Source: Ensifer sp. MPMI2T
GTDB lineage: Bacteria > Pseudomonadota > Alphaproteobacteria > Rhizobiales > Rhizobiaceae
Assembly (NCBI RefSeq): GCF_004827385.1
Contig: NZ_SRXN01000018.1
Coordinates: forward strand, 88,758 to 152,757
Length of the DNA: 64,000 bases
Direction: 5' to 3'
Shown here: one piece after another, positions 25,162 through 34,508 of the stretch
Numbering within the stretch: position 1 is the first letter of the stretch
How the letters are laid out: each line of letters starts with the position of its first letter
Notes under the pieces: generated by a model
What the model was told of the DNA's origin: nothing
The model's database searches: none
What the model saw: only the letters and a program-made list of their open reading frames with translations
Position numbers and translations under genes: made by a program

Positions 25162-25311
25162 TATAAAATCCGAGCAAAACCCCAAGATTTTACTATTGTG
25201 CACTGCGAAAAGCCTCGATAAGTGTTTTGCGATGAATTTTCAGGGGCGAATTTATTCATTCGCTGAGCAAGATTCATCCTAAACATAACCGATTTCTTCT
25301 GGGGCCGCTGC

Positions 25312-26796
25312 GTGCAAGAGTTGATGTCTTCTGGCGTGAGGCAATCGCCGGCAAAGCGAAGGCTGGTTGTAGCATCCGATCGGGATAGGGCAGATGTCGA
25401 AGGAAGCGACATCGAGCATCTGGTCCACTTCCTCAAGGCGGGAGCAGACTCCCGCGTTCCTCTGCAGAACGCATTCCCGCTGATTGCGCTCGCTTTCTCT
25501 GACGAGGCGGAGGCGGACCTGACCGAGGGACTCGCGTCCCTCCGCGCCCTGGGAACGATCCCCGAGATACCGCTTCAACGGGTCGATAGGAGGAGCAAGG
25601 CGGAGAGCCTGGCGCTCGTTCGTGCGCTGGTCGAAGGCGGGGTTGGGCGGCTTGCCGGTTTCGCCGCCTCGGTAACGTCCGAGCTCGCGATCCTCAGGCG
25701 CGAGCGCGAAGCACTGCTTGAAAACTACCGCGCGCTCGAGGACGCGTTCCAGGCTCGCAACTGGGAGCCGGTCACCGAGATCTTCGCCCACGATCCTTAT
25801 GTCGATCCGAAGGACGAGGGCATTGGGCAGCTGCTTGCGACCGGCTATGTCGAGCAACTCCTGCCGGTCTCCAGCCTTGGCGTGGCGGGCGTCGCGCTGC
25901 ACCTCCACTCCGTCCCGAAGGATGGCGGCGAACTGGTCGTGATGCTCGGCTATGTCGAGAGCGGGGAGGGCGTAGCCGAGTGGACCGTGCCTTACGCACA
26001 GGTTACCGTAGGCTGGAATTTCTTTGCATTGCCGCGGGCCTGCGGCGGCGGGGCAAGGACGCTGCGGCTCAGGGTCTCCACAACCGGTACGGAAATGGTG
26101 GGGCTCTCGCTCGGCTATCCGATCGCAAGCGAGCGTTATACGGCCCGGTCCGACGCCGCGCATGCCGATCTTGACCTCAGGCCTCTTGCATTCCGGGTGT
26201 TCACGGGGCTCGCCGGCGTCAAGCCGGCGCGCATGCCCAACATGATCGCTCCGACCGCCTTGCTCGAAGGGCATTTCATCGAAGACTATCGTTTGGCAGT
26301 CGATCTTTTGAGTCAGATCGTCGACGTGTCCGTCACGCCTGTGGTTCCGGAGTTCCAGACCGTCCGCTTCCTCGAGCACGAGCATGCCGTGGTGTGTCAC
26401 CCGCTGCCGAGCGGAATTTCGGCCGGTACCATCGGTCGCGCCGTGGAGCCTGGAACGATTTCCTTCTCGGCGAGCGCCGTCATCGACCATCCGCAGGGCG
26501 CACCCGCGGCCGTAAGCTTTCTGCTCGCTCCCGCCAATTCGAACGCGCGCTCCGAGGTGGCAGAGCTGGCGCGCAAGGGAGCGGCCAAACCTTCGGCATT
26601 CTTCAGCGGTTGGCGTGAAGTCACCGCTCAGCAGGCGATCAACATCAACTTTCAACTGGATAAACCTGTGCGCGAACCCATGGATCTCATGATCCTCAGC
26701 CGTGCGGTAACGGACACGGTCGATTTTTCGTGGCTCAAGGTGTCCGGCTTCCGGTTGGTCAAGCAGTCCGCAGGGGCGTCACATGTCCGGCAATAA
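25312..26796 (+). CDS. wgaA: WgaA (ExpA1): EPS II protein of unknown function
   Basis: A protein of 494 aa (GTG start at 25312) or 490 aa (ATG at 25324). No signal peptide or membrane helix is evident. I see no catalytic motif I can name. The N-terminal third is helical and charged, the remainder rich in beta strands and aromatic residues, with some resemblance to lectin-like or jelly-roll folds (GVALHLHSVPKDGGELVVML, VGWNFFALPRACGG). Identification as wgaA rests on its place as first gene of the wga operon, after the WggR operator and before the fused-transferase gene wgaB, which it overlaps by 14 bp. Confidence 0.72.
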   Translation: MQELMSSGVRQSPAKRRLVVASDRDRADVEGSDIEHLVHFLKAGADSRVPLQNAFPLIALAFSDEAEADLTEGLASLRALGTIPEIPLQRVDRRSKAESLALVRALVEGGVGRLAGFAASVTSELAILRREREALLENYRALEDAFQARNWEPVTEIFAHDPYVDPKDEGIGQLLATGYVEQLLPVSSLGVAGVALHLHSVPKDGGELVVMLGYVESGEGVAEWTVPYAQVTVGWNFFALPRACGGGARTLRLRVSTTGTEMVGLSLGYPIASERYTARSDAAHADLDLRPLAFRVFTGLAGVKPARMPNMIAPTALLEGHFIEDYRLAVDLLSQIVDVSVTPVVPEFQTVRFLEHEHAVVCHPLPSGISAGTIGRAVEPGTISFSASAVIDHPQGAPAAVSFLLAPANSNARSEVAELARKGAAKPSAFFSGWREVTAQQAININFQLDKPVREPMDLMILSRAVTDTVDFSWLKVSGFRLVKQSAGASHVRQ

Positions 26797-29461
26797 GGAC
26801 GTTTCTGACCTGATCGCAGTCACCGTGCCGCTCTACGGCCACGCGGCCCTCGTCCTGGAGGCGATCGAATCGGTGCTCGCATCGGTCGTCTCCGAATGCA
26901 GGATTGAGGTGATCGTATCGGTCGACGGCGATCCGCGGCAGGAGACCTTCGACCAGTTGCTCCTTTACGCTGCCGCACATCCGGCGGTTCATGTCCTATT
27001 CGGGGCGAATGCCGGGCCGGGCGGCGCGCGCAACCGCGCGATCGACTATGTGCTCGAAAACCTGCCGGAGGCGCGAGCCGTCTACTTCCTCGATGCCGAC
27101 AACCGCGTCCTGCCGGGCACGATCGAAAGCCTCTACCGCCAGCTCGCCTCGAGCGGCTGCGGCTGGGTCTACACCAATATCGACACCTTCTCGGTGAGTT
27201 GGCGGGCGCATTATGGCAACCGCTACTCGCGGCTTGTCCACTGCATTACTGACAATATCTGCGACACGGGCTCGATGATCTCGATTGATGTATTCCGTGC
27301 CGGCGTGCGCTTCAATGATGACAGGCAGAACGGTTTCGAAGACTGGGAGTTCTGGCTGTCCTGTATCGAACACGGCTTCGTCGGAACGCCGTGCCACGAT
27401 ACAACGTTCGAATACCGGCTCCGCGCGGAAAGCCGCTTCAAGGAAGCCAACCGGGACCGTGCCGCCTCGGTGAGCTTCTTGAGAAAGCGCCACAGGGCAC
27501 TTTTCCAGCGTCCGATGCTCGTTGATTTCGAACATGAGGAATGCCCGCGCTATCTCTTTGCGCGGACGGAAGATGCCGCGATTTCCTTCTTCACCGATCC
27601 GACAAAGACACCCCAGAGACTTCGTCTCGACGACATCATCCCGGCCTTTTGGGCAAGCATCGGCGAGCCGGACAACGTCCATTTCCCGCCGTTCCTGATC
27701 GCCGGAAGCGGCGCCACCCTCGATCTCCTGCTGCGCTCGCGCATGCTGCCGAACGTGCTTTCGCATCTGGAGCGCTTGAGCGAGAAGGCCAATGTCGTCT
27801 TCGTCCAACTCGGCAATGATGCCGCGCAACGCAAGATCGAGCCCGTCTTCCATGAGGCCGGAGCGCATGTCGGGCACGCCGATCTCATCTTCTTGTCGAC
27901 CTCGCTCGTGCGCGACGTGATTCAGAACAATGCGCTCGACTGGTTCGCTTCGATCGGCAACCAGCAGGTTTGGCCCACATCCGCGGTCCTGAAGGTGCGC
28001 TTTCCCTTCCCGAGAACCTTGCCACGCCGTTCACTGATCACGCCCCAGCAGGTGATGATCAATTGCGTCAACGCCATCGCGACCAGCCCGCTACGCCGGA
28101 CGGCCGGCCGGCGCTGGACATGGCGCCCGGCGCGGCTCGTGCCCTATGCGGAACTCCACAAGGCGCTTCGCCACGAACTCGGCGGCTCGCCGGTGCTGCC
28201 GCTCGGGCACAGCGAGGGAGGCAAGCGAACCGCGGCTCTCCTGGTGCCTAACGCCTCGTTTGGCGGCGCCGAAAAGGTCGTCTATGCTGCGGCGCGCGAG
28301 CTGAAGGCAAACGGCTACGAGACCCACCTGTTTGTGTTGGGCACGTCCAGGATGGACGTGATCGACGAGTTCGACGCGAGCTTCGACTATATCCACTTCT
28401 GGGACCAGGGCATTCCCGCCTGGGGTGGCTCCGGCTCCTTCCTGGGGCAGGACTTCATAGCCGAGGGGCACGACGTCGATTGGTCGGCACTCAAAGGTCA
28501 GCTTTCCGGGTTCGACCTCATAATCAACAATCATGTCATGGCGGTGCACCCGCTCATCGCGCGCCTGCGCTCTGAAGGCACCCGCACGGCCTGCTATCTT
28601 CACGTCGTCGACAACACGGGATTCAAAAGGCCTGCCGGACAGCCGTTCGCGGCAATTGCCCACGAGCATTGCTATGACGCGTTCCTGACCTGCTCGGAGC
28701 AGCTCAAAATCTATCTGCACAGCTTCGGCGTGCCGCACGAAAAGACCTTTGCGGTCCCTAACGGAGCGAGCTTCTCCGTGCCGCCCAAGGTCCTGGCCGA
28801 GGTTCTGTCTGTCAGGCGGATCGAGCGCAAGGACGACCGCCTCCGGGTCCTCTATATGGGTCGGCTCGACCAGCAAAAGGGAATCGACCGCCTGGCTGCG
28901 GCGATCGCAGAGCTCAGGGCCTCGCGTGTACCTTTCGATGCCCGGGCAATTGGCGGCGAGATCCTTGCGGACGCCACGATATCGTGGACGGATCGGTTGA
29001 GGGACCTCGGTGTTGATGTGCGTCCGCCGGTCTTTGCGAGCAAGGATCTCGTCAAAGCCCTAGGTTGGGCGGACGTCCTCCTGATGCCATCGCGTTGGGA
29101 AGGGGCGCCATTGATGATCGCCGAGGCGCAGCAACTCGGCTGCGTTCCGATCGCGACCGCCGTCGGAGCCGTCGACGAGCTCATAATCGATGGCGAGGAC
29201 GGCATCCTGATCGACGCTGCCGCCGATCCACAGGTGGTGCGGGATACGGCGAGGGTCATCGCGGAGGTGGCCCACAATCGCGAGAAACTCGCGCCTCTCA
29301 TGGAGGGGTGCCTGAGAACCGCGGCACGCCGCTCATGGGCATCCTCCTTTTCCGAGTTCCTCGGTTGGTGCGACCGCTCAGTGAACAATTCATCGCTTTC
29401 GCGCCCGACGATCATACGCCAGCGCGAGACATCCAATCCCGAGGTTGCGGCGGTCGGCTGA
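26783..29461 (+). CDS. wgaB: WgaB (ExpA23): bifunctional GT2-GT4 glycosyltransferase
   Basis: An 892-aa fusion of two glycosyltransferases. Residues about 1-300 are GT2: IAVTVPLYGHAALVLEAIES, VIVSVDGD, NAGPGGARNRAIDYV, VYFLDADNRVLPG (DXD) and GFEDWEFWLSCIEHG. Residues about 480-860 are GT4: PNASFGGAEKVVYAAARELK, LRVLYMGRLDQQKGIDRLA, and the donor motif MPSRWEGAPLMIAEAQQLG with VGAVDELI. The fused gene corresponds to S. meliloti expA23, supporting the cluster assignment. It probably adds two successive sugars of the Glc-Gal repeat. SD CAGGGG precedes the ATG at 26783. Confidence 0.88.
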   Translation: MSGNKDVSDLIAVTVPLYGHAALVLEAIESVLASVVSECRIEVIVSVDGDPRQETFDQLLLYAAAHPAVHVLFGANAGPGGARNRAIDYVLENLPEARAVYFLDADNRVLPGTIESLYRQLASSGCGWVYTNIDTFSVSWRAHYGNRYSRLVHCITDNICDTGSMISIDVFRAGVRFNDDRQNGFEDWEFWLSCIEHGFVGTPCHDTTFEYRLRAESRFKEANRDRAASVSFLRKRHRALFQRPMLVDFEHEECPRYLFARTEDAAISFFTDPTKTPQRLRLDDIIPAFWASIGEPDNVHFPPFLIAGSGATLDLLLRSRMLPNVLSHLERLSEKANVVFVQLGNDAAQRKIEPVFHEAGAHVGHADLIFLSTSLVRDVIQNNALDWFASIGNQQVWPTSAVLKVRFPFPRTLPRRSLITPQQVMINCVNAIATSPLRRTAGRRWTWRPARLVPYAELHKALRHELGGSPVLPLGHSEGGKRTAALLVPNASFGGAEKVVYAAARELKANGYETHLFVLGTSRMDVIDEFDASFDYIHFWDQGIPAWGGSGSFLGQDFIAEGHDVDWSALKGQLSGFDLIINNHVMAVHPLIARLRSEGTRTACYLHVVDNTGFKRPAGQPFAAIAHEHCYDAFLTCSEQLKIYLHSFGVPHEKTFAVPNGASFSVPPKVLAEVLSVRRIERKDDRLRVLYMGRLDQQKGIDRLAAAIAELRASRVPFDARAIGGEILADATISWTDRLRDLGVDVRPPVFASKDLVKALGWADVLLMPSRWEGAPLMIAEAQQLGCVPIATAVGAVDELIIDGEDGILIDAAADPQVVRDTARVIAEVAHNREKLAPLMEGCLRTAARRSWASSFSEFLGWCDRSVNNSSLSRPTIIRQRETSNPEVAAVG

Positions 29462-29498
29462 CAAGCCCGCGCCGGTTTCAAGAAGAAGGGTCTATTGC

Positions 29499-30677
29499 AT
29501 GCGTCCAAGAATCCTCGTGACGGGAATTCCTGGCCACTACACGCGCCTTGCCAACGGCGCTCACGGCCTGTCGGTGTCCTATTCGGAGCGGCAGAAACAG
29601 CCGGAGACGAAGGAGGAGTTTCTTCAGGAGCTTCGCAATATCAGCAACACCGGTAACTACCTGATCGGCGAAGGGGCGCTTCGCGCGATCGCGCCGCATG
29701 CGAAGCAGGTTCCGTTCTGGCATCTCTACAACTGCAGCAAGAATGGTGTTGGTTTGGAGGAGTTCAACGCCAATTTCGACATCTGCGTGTTCACCTGCGC
29801 GAACCTTCTGCGCAAGGGCCTCTCTGCCGACGCGGAAGCCGAGGTGCTGAGCAAACTCAAGATGCCGATCGTCATGCTCGGCATCGGTCTCCAGAACCGC
29901 CGGGATCTCGAGAACAGCCTACCTGAGGGCACGAAGCGGCTCCTGAACGTTCTGAAAGAGCGGGAGCACTATTTCCTCACGCGCGGGTTCGAGACGGCAG
30001 GCTTCCTGAAGGACCAGGGCTTTACCTACGTGCAGCCGACGGGCTGCCCCTCCGTTTATTTCATGCCGCACAACATGCGCACGTCGCTGAAGAAGCTGCC
30101 GCATGTGAAAGTCGGCAAGGCGCGGACGATCTTTTCCGGCTATCTCGGCGCCAATCACGATACGATCGTCGATGCCCATTCTCTGGCGCCCGAAGACTCG
30201 CGCCCCCAATACGTGATCCAGGACGAGTTCCTGCACTTCGACATGAAAGTGGAGGCGAACGGCGACGGGCGCGTCTATGATTCCGCCTCCGGTTCGATGC
30301 TCGGCGAACTCAGCTATCCGGGCACGGACCGGCTTAAGACCGCCTTCGACATCCGCACCTTCTTCGACACGAACCAGTGGCGCGCATGGGCGTCGTCGAT
30401 GGACTTCAATTTCGGGCGGCGCTTCCATGGCTCGATCATCGCCATGCAGGCGGGCGTCCCAAGCCTGATGGTGGCGGTGGACGACCGGATGCGCGAAATG
30501 CTCGGCTATACGGGGCTGCCCGCCGTGGATGCCACCGATGTGGACAAGGCGGAAAACCGGGCCGAGTTTGTCGCCGATCATCTGGCCGGGCTGAATGCGT
30601 CCGAAATGGTCGACAGATATTCCGATCGCGAGCGCACGTTCCGCTCGGCGCTGCGCGAAATCGGCATCGGGCAATAA
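29499..30677 (+). CDS. wgaD: WgaD (ExpA4): polysaccharide pyruvyltransferase-like protein
   Basis: A 392-aa protein of the polysaccharide pyruvyl transferase family, which transfers enolpyruvyl from PEP to a sugar to give ketal pyruvate, a known galactoglucan decoration. Shared marks with its tandem paralogue WgaE are ISNTGNYLIGEGALRAI, PFWHLYNCSKN, MPIVMLGIGLQNRRDLE, FFDTNQWRAWASSMDF, and FGRRFHGSIIAMQAGVPSLM with the GxRxHG-type core (GRRFHG). The ATG at 29499 has AAGGG upstream; the longer frame from 29445 overlaps wgaB. Cytoplasmic, no signal peptide. Confidence 0.82.
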   Translation: MRPRILVTGIPGHYTRLANGAHGLSVSYSERQKQPETKEEFLQELRNISNTGNYLIGEGALRAIAPHAKQVPFWHLYNCSKNGVGLEEFNANFDICVFTCANLLRKGLSADAEAEVLSKLKMPIVMLGIGLQNRRDLENSLPEGTKRLLNVLKEREHYFLTRGFETAGFLKDQGFTYVQPTGCPSVYFMPHNMRTSLKKLPHVKVGKARTIFSGYLGANHDTIVDAHSLAPEDSRPQYVIQDEFLHFDMKVEANGDGRVYDSASGSMLGELSYPGTDRLKTAFDIRTFFDTNQWRAWASSMDFNFGRRFHGSIIAMQAGVPSLMVAVDDRMREMLGYTGLPAVDATDVDKAENRAEFVADHLAGLNASEMVDRYSDRERTFRSALREIGIGQ

Positions 30678-30721
30678 TCCTCCGCTGGCGCGGTCTTGGA
30701 CTTCAGAAATCAGGTGTTTCG

Positions 30722-31894
30722 ATGCGTATCTTGCTTACAGGAATCCCGTCATATCTGCAGCGTACCGTAGCCGGCGTATCCGGGGCGGAGGTCCGCCACA
30801 GGCCCTATTTCGATGAGGTCAGGACAAAGAAGGATCTCATCGACCAGGTCCGGAGAATCGCAAATACGGGCAACTATCTGATCGGCGAGGGCGCGGCCAG
30901 CGCCTTGCGCGGACATGACGTCACCTATGTGCCGTTCTGGCACCTCGCCAACAGCCGCAACTCCGACGAGGTCTACGCGCGCTTCAACGAGGAGTTCGAC
31001 ATCTGCGTCTTCGCCTCGGCAAATCTCTTGCGGCCTGGTTACTCCGCGGATCTGGAAGCGGACGTGTTCGACAAGCTGAAGATGCCCGTTGTGGTGATGG
31101 GTATAGGCATACAGCGCAGAGAGGGGCTCAAGGAAAATCTGCCGGCCGGCACGCTCAAATTCCTGGAAGTGCTCAGAAAAAAAGAGAGTTTCTTCCTGAC
31201 CCGAGGTTATTTCACCGCCGAGTTCCTCCGGGAGCAGGGGATGAAATCCGTGAGGCCCACGGGCTGCCCTTCGCTTTTCTTTGCCCCGAACGAGATGAAA
31301 CGCTCGCTCACCGCTCTCGCCAACCCGGAACTGGCGACGGCCCAGAAGATCGCCTTCGGCGGCTATCTCGGCAGTGTGGCCGATACCATCGTCGATGCGC
31401 ATGCGCTCCTGAAGCCCGACAGCGTTGCAAGCTATGTCGTCCAGGACGAAGTGGTCGCCTACAACCTCTCGCTGCCCGGCGAGGACGACGTGCATGTCTA
31501 CGACCGGGCAAGCGGACGCATTACCGGGCAGACCGAATACAAGCATTCCGAGAAGTGGCAGAGGAAGCATGAGCTGCTGGTGTTCTTCGATACCAACCAG
31601 TGGCGAAGCTGGGTCAGTTCCCGCGATCTCTGCTTCGGCCGCCGGTTCCATGGCTGCATCATCGGCATGCAAGCCGGGGTGCCCTCGCTCATGATCGCGG
31701 TCGATGATCGCATGCGGGAGATGCTGGAGTTCATCGGTTTCCCCTATATGGAGGCAGCGATCTGGAACCGCGAGACGGACAGGAAGGCCTATCTGGCGAA
31801 TTTCCTTTCCAAGATCGACTCGCAGGCCGTTATCGACCGGTACTCGGCTTGTGAGGCCAACTTCCGCACTGCTCTCGCGCATGTCGGCCTCTAG
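30722..31894 (+). CDS. wgaE: WgaE (ExpA5): polysaccharide pyruvyltransferase-like protein
   Basis: A 390-aa tandem paralogue of WgaD, separated by 44 bp. It keeps IANTGNYLIGEGAASAL, VPFWHLANSRN, MPVVVMGIGIQRREGLK, VFFDTNQWRSWVSSRDL and FGRRFHGCIIGMQAGVPSLM. Either both act on different sugars, or they form a heteromer with one active subunit. The ATG at 30722 begins at the conserved MRILLTGIPS; the long frame from 30377 runs through wgaD out of phase and is a shadow. Its end overlaps wgaF by 14 bp. Confidence 0.82.
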   Translation: MRILLTGIPSYLQRTVAGVSGAEVRHRPYFDEVRTKKDLIDQVRRIANTGNYLIGEGAASALRGHDVTYVPFWHLANSRNSDEVYARFNEEFDICVFASANLLRPGYSADLEADVFDKLKMPVVVMGIGIQRREGLKENLPAGTLKFLEVLRKKESFFLTRGYFTAEFLREQGMKSVRPTGCPSLFFAPNEMKRSLTALANPELATAQKIAFGGYLGSVADTIVDAHALLKPDSVASYVVQDEVVAYNLSLPGEDDVHVYDRASGRITGQTEYKHSEKWQRKHELLVFFDTNQWRSWVSSRDLCFGRRFHGCIIGMQAGVPSLMIAVDDRMREMLEFIGFPYMEAAIWNRETDRKAYLANFLSKIDSQAVIDRYSACEANFRTALAHVGL

Positions 31895-33008
31895 GCTGTG
31901 GAAGCCGCCGGCCGCGGTCGCCTTTTGCGGATGGCTTGCGCTCGTCCAGCCTGCCTGTGCCGATGACGTCCCGGCCGCGCGGATCGGGATAAACCGCGTA
32001 AATCTCGGATGGCTGTCCCACAGCGAGCAGGAAAGGGTACTCAAGGATATCGCCGCGAGCGGAGCGACCGACGTGCGCCTTTCTCTGTCGCGACCGGTGG
32101 ACAAGAGCATCGAGGCGCTGGCAGTCGCCAGTCGGCTCGGCCTCAGGATCCTTCTCGAAATCCAGCTTGCGAACAAGAGCTACTACCCGGAGAGCGCCCG
32201 GCCGCGGACAGGCTTCGGGCGTCTATGGGACATCTATCGGCTCTCCGATCTCGATCTCGATCGGTATCGCAAGGGTTTGCGTGATGCGCTCCAGCGCATC
32301 GACGCACTGGGCATTCGCCTGGAGGCCATTGAGCCCGGCAACGAGATCAACCATGCCGGCTACAACGGGGACCTTGCCGTCTACCGCAAGCCAGGCGCTC
32401 CGACGCCGCGCAGCATCGCGGATCTCATGGACCGGCTGGCGTTCGAGCGGGGCCTGGATAATTACGTCCGCGTTCTCGAGATCAGCCGCGACGAAGTGCG
32501 TGCCACGGTGAACAGCCGCAATGCAACCGTCGTTTCCGCCGGGCTTTCCGACATGAGCGCCGAGGAGGCCGACAAGCGCGGGGTGGAACGGCTCGACCCG
32601 CGCGTATTCGTTGCGGCTCTTCGCCATCGGGGTTCTGACAGCTTCGCCGATGCCTATGGCATCCACATCTATCCTGGACGCAAAGCGGCGAAAGCGCTGG
32701 CCATCCGTGTGAACGGCCTCGTCGATTTCTGCCGGCCGGCCGATCAGGGCAAGCCGTGCTGGGTGACGGAATGGGGCATCGCCAATACCGCACGTTCATG
32801 CCCCGTCGATGATCGGGCGCGAGAGGGGGCGGTGCGTGCCATGCGCACCGCTCTCGGCGAGCTGATGGAGGCGCGGCGACTGTCGGCGGCGTATTACTAC
32901 GATTGGGACACGGAACCTTCCTACAGCCTCTGGCGCTGCGGCAAGTTGAGCCCCGCCGGTGCGGCGGCGATCCGACCGGCCGAAATCCAAGGGGCGCGAG
33001 CGCGATGA
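31881..33008 (+). CDS. wgaF: WgaF (ExpA6): exported TIM-barrel glycoside hydrolase-like protein
   Basis: A 375-aa protein with a Sec signal peptide (residues 1-27: SRLWK basic start, [11 protein letters not shown] core, PACA-DD cleavage). The mature part looks like a clan-A (beta/alpha)8 hydrolase: [23 protein letters not shown] (acid/base Glu in NE) and [12 protein letters not shown] (nucleophile Glu in TEW). That pair is typical of GH5/GH39-like enzymes. It could trim or release galactoglucan in the periplasm and set chain length, as ExoK/ExsH do for succinoglycan. The family is inferred from the two Glu motifs only. The start overlaps wgaE. Confidence 0.72.
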   Translation: MSASRLWKPPAAVAFCGWLALVQPACADDVPAARIGINRVNLGWLSHSEQERVLKDIAASGATDVRLSLSRPVDKSIEALAVASRLGLRILLEIQLANKSYYPESARPRTGFGRLWDIYRLSDLDLDRYRKGLRDALQRIDALGIRLEAIEPGNEINHAGYNGDLAVYRKPGAPTPRSIADLMDRLAFERGLDNYVRVLEISRDEVRATVNSRNATVVSAGLSDMSAEEADKRGVERLDPRVFVAALRHRGSDSFADAYGIHIYPGRKAAKALAIRVNGLVDFCRPADQGKPCWVTEWGIANTARSCPVDDRAREGAVRAMRTALGELMEARRLSAAYYYDWDTEPSYSLWRCGKLSPAGAAAIRPAEIQGARAR

Positions 33009-33060
33009 TGGGGGCGTTCACCTGCTGCAAGCGGAGTTCGACGGCGTTGGGAGACACCGC

Positions 33061-33942
33061 ATGAAGGGCATCATTCTTGCAGGCGGCAGGGGGACCAGAC
33101 TCTATCCGGTGACGATCTCGGTCTCGAAACAATTGCTCCCGGTCCACGACAAGCCGATGATCTATTACCCGCTCGGCACGCTCATGCTGGCAGGAATTCG
33201 CGACATTCTGGTGATCACCATGCCTAGAGACAGGCCGCTCTTCGAAGAGTTGCTTGGCGACGGAAGCCAACTTGGCCTCTCGATCTCCTATGCGGAGCAG
33301 TCGGAGCCGAACGGCCTGGCGGAAGCCTTCGTCATCGGTCGGGAATTTGTCGGGGGCAGTCCGGTCGCGCTGATCCTCGGAGACAATATCTTCTACGGCG
33401 CAGGCCTTCCCGAGCTCTGCCGCGAGGCCGCGGCCCGCAGGAGCGGTGCCACGATCTTCGCCTATCGAGTGGACGACCCCGAGCGCTACGGTGTCGTGAG
33501 CTTCAATAGCCGCAACGGGCGCGCAGAGACCATCGAGGAAAAGCCGCAGCGGCCGAACTCGAGCTGGGCTGTAACGGGCCTCTACTTCTACGAGAACAGC
33601 GTGCTCGACATTGCAGCCTCGATCAAACCGTCGGCTCGCGGCGAGCTTGAAATCACCGACGTCAATCGCGCCTATCTCGACCGGGGGGACCTTCATGTCT
33701 ACCGTCTGGGCCGGGGCTACGCCTGGCTCGATACCGGCACCCATGACAGCCTGCATGATGCCGCTTCCTTCGTGCGTACGATCGAGCACCGCCAGGGCGT
33801 CAAGGTCATGTGCCCGGAAGAGATCGCCTTCGAGCTTGGCTATGTCTCTGCCGATGAGGTGCTCGAGCGCGCCGCCCTGCTCGGCAAGAACGAGTACGCG
33901 ACCTACCTCCAACGACGGATCAGGGAGCTTGCGGATGCTTGA
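33061..33942 (+). CDS. wgaG: WgaG (ExpA7): glucose-1-phosphate thymidylyltransferase
   Basis: A 293-aa RmlA enzyme: dTTP + glucose-1-phosphate to dTDP-glucose + PPi. The nucleotide-binding signature [14 protein letters not shown] is at residues 5-18, with [27 protein letters not shown] (metal-binding Asp), EEKPQRPNS and [11 protein letters not shown]. Length is that of the short RmlA class. It begins the rml-type part of the wga operon. The ATG at 33061 begins exactly at the family N-terminus (MKGIILAGG). Its end overlaps wgaH by 8 bp. Confidence 0.95.
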   Translation: MKGIILAGGRGTRLYPVTISVSKQLLPVHDKPMIYYPLGTLMLAGIRDILVITMPRDRPLFEELLGDGSQLGLSISYAEQSEPNGLAEAFVIGREFVGGSPVALILGDNIFYGAGLPELCREAAARRSGATIFAYRVDDPERYGVVSFNSRNGRAETIEEKPQRPNSSWAVTGLYFYENSVLDIAASIKPSARGELEITDVNRAYLDRGDLHVYRLGRGYAWLDTGTHDSLHDAASFVRTIEHRQGVKVMCPEEIAFELGYVSADEVLERAALLGKNEYATYLQRRIRELADA

Positions 33943-34498
33943 GATCAAGCGCCTCGCCCTCGACGGCGTCCTGGAAATCGTACCGCGCAAGTTCAGCGAC
34001 GAGCGGGGCTTCTTTTCCGAGACTTACAATGCCGAGACTTTTTCAGCACATGGCATCGCGCTGACCTTCGTGCAGGACAACCACTCCTATTCCGCATTGG
34101 CGGGGACGTTGCGCGGCCTGCACTATCAGCTTCCCCCCCGCGCCCAGGCAAAGCTCGTCCGGGTCGTTCGGGGGAGGGCGTTCGACGTGGTCGTCGATAT
34201 CCGTAAGGGATCGCCGACGTTCGCGCAGTGGGTCGCGGTCGAACTCTCGGCCGAAGGATGGAACCAGATCCTGGTGCCCGTGGGGTTCGCCCACGGCCTG
34301 GTCACACTCGAACCGGAGACGGAGGTCCTTTACAAGGTGAGCGAGCACTATTCCGCAGAACACGACCGCGCAATCCGCTTCGACGATCCGCAAATCGGGA
34401 TAAGATGGCCCGTGACCCCTGATCGTTTGCAACTATCCGCGAAGGATTGGGACGCACCGCTGCTGGCCGATTCCGACCTCTTCGATTTTGGCCGTTGA
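33935..34498 (+). CDS. wgaH: WgaH (ExpA8): dTDP-4-dehydrorhamnose 3,5-epimerase
   Basis: A 187-aa RmlC cupin enzyme converting dTDP-4-keto-6-deoxyglucose to dTDP-4-keto-L-rhamnose. Family sequence is clear: [32 protein letters not shown] (catalytic His in GLHYQ), [19 protein letters not shown] and [20 protein letters not shown]. The start overlaps wgaG, suggesting coupling. Galactoglucan is described as Glc/Gal only, so the role of a rhamnose-pathway enzyme in this operon remains unexplained, as in S. meliloti. Confidence 0.95.
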   Translation: MLEIKRLALDGVLEIVPRKFSDERGFFSETYNAETFSAHGIALTFVQDNHSYSALAGTLRGLHYQLPPRAQAKLVRVVRGRAFDVVVDIRKGSPTFAQWVAVELSAEGWNQILVPVGFAHGLVTLEPETEVLYKVSEHYSAEHDRAIRFDDPQIGIRWPVTPDRLQLSAKDWDAPLLADSDLFDFGR

Positions 34499-34508
34499 GG
34501 AGGCAGCC

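Noticed and set aside
25252..25275. Pho box upstream of wgaA
   Set aside because: Phosphate control is known for S. meliloti exp genes, but no tandem CTGTCAT-like repeats with 4-bp spacing could be found in 25141-25311.
30749..33990. Long minus-strand ORFs (475 and 502 aa) opposite wgaE, wgaF and wgaG
   Set aside because: They are shadows of genes with clear motifs (pyruvyltransferase, hydrolase, RmlA).
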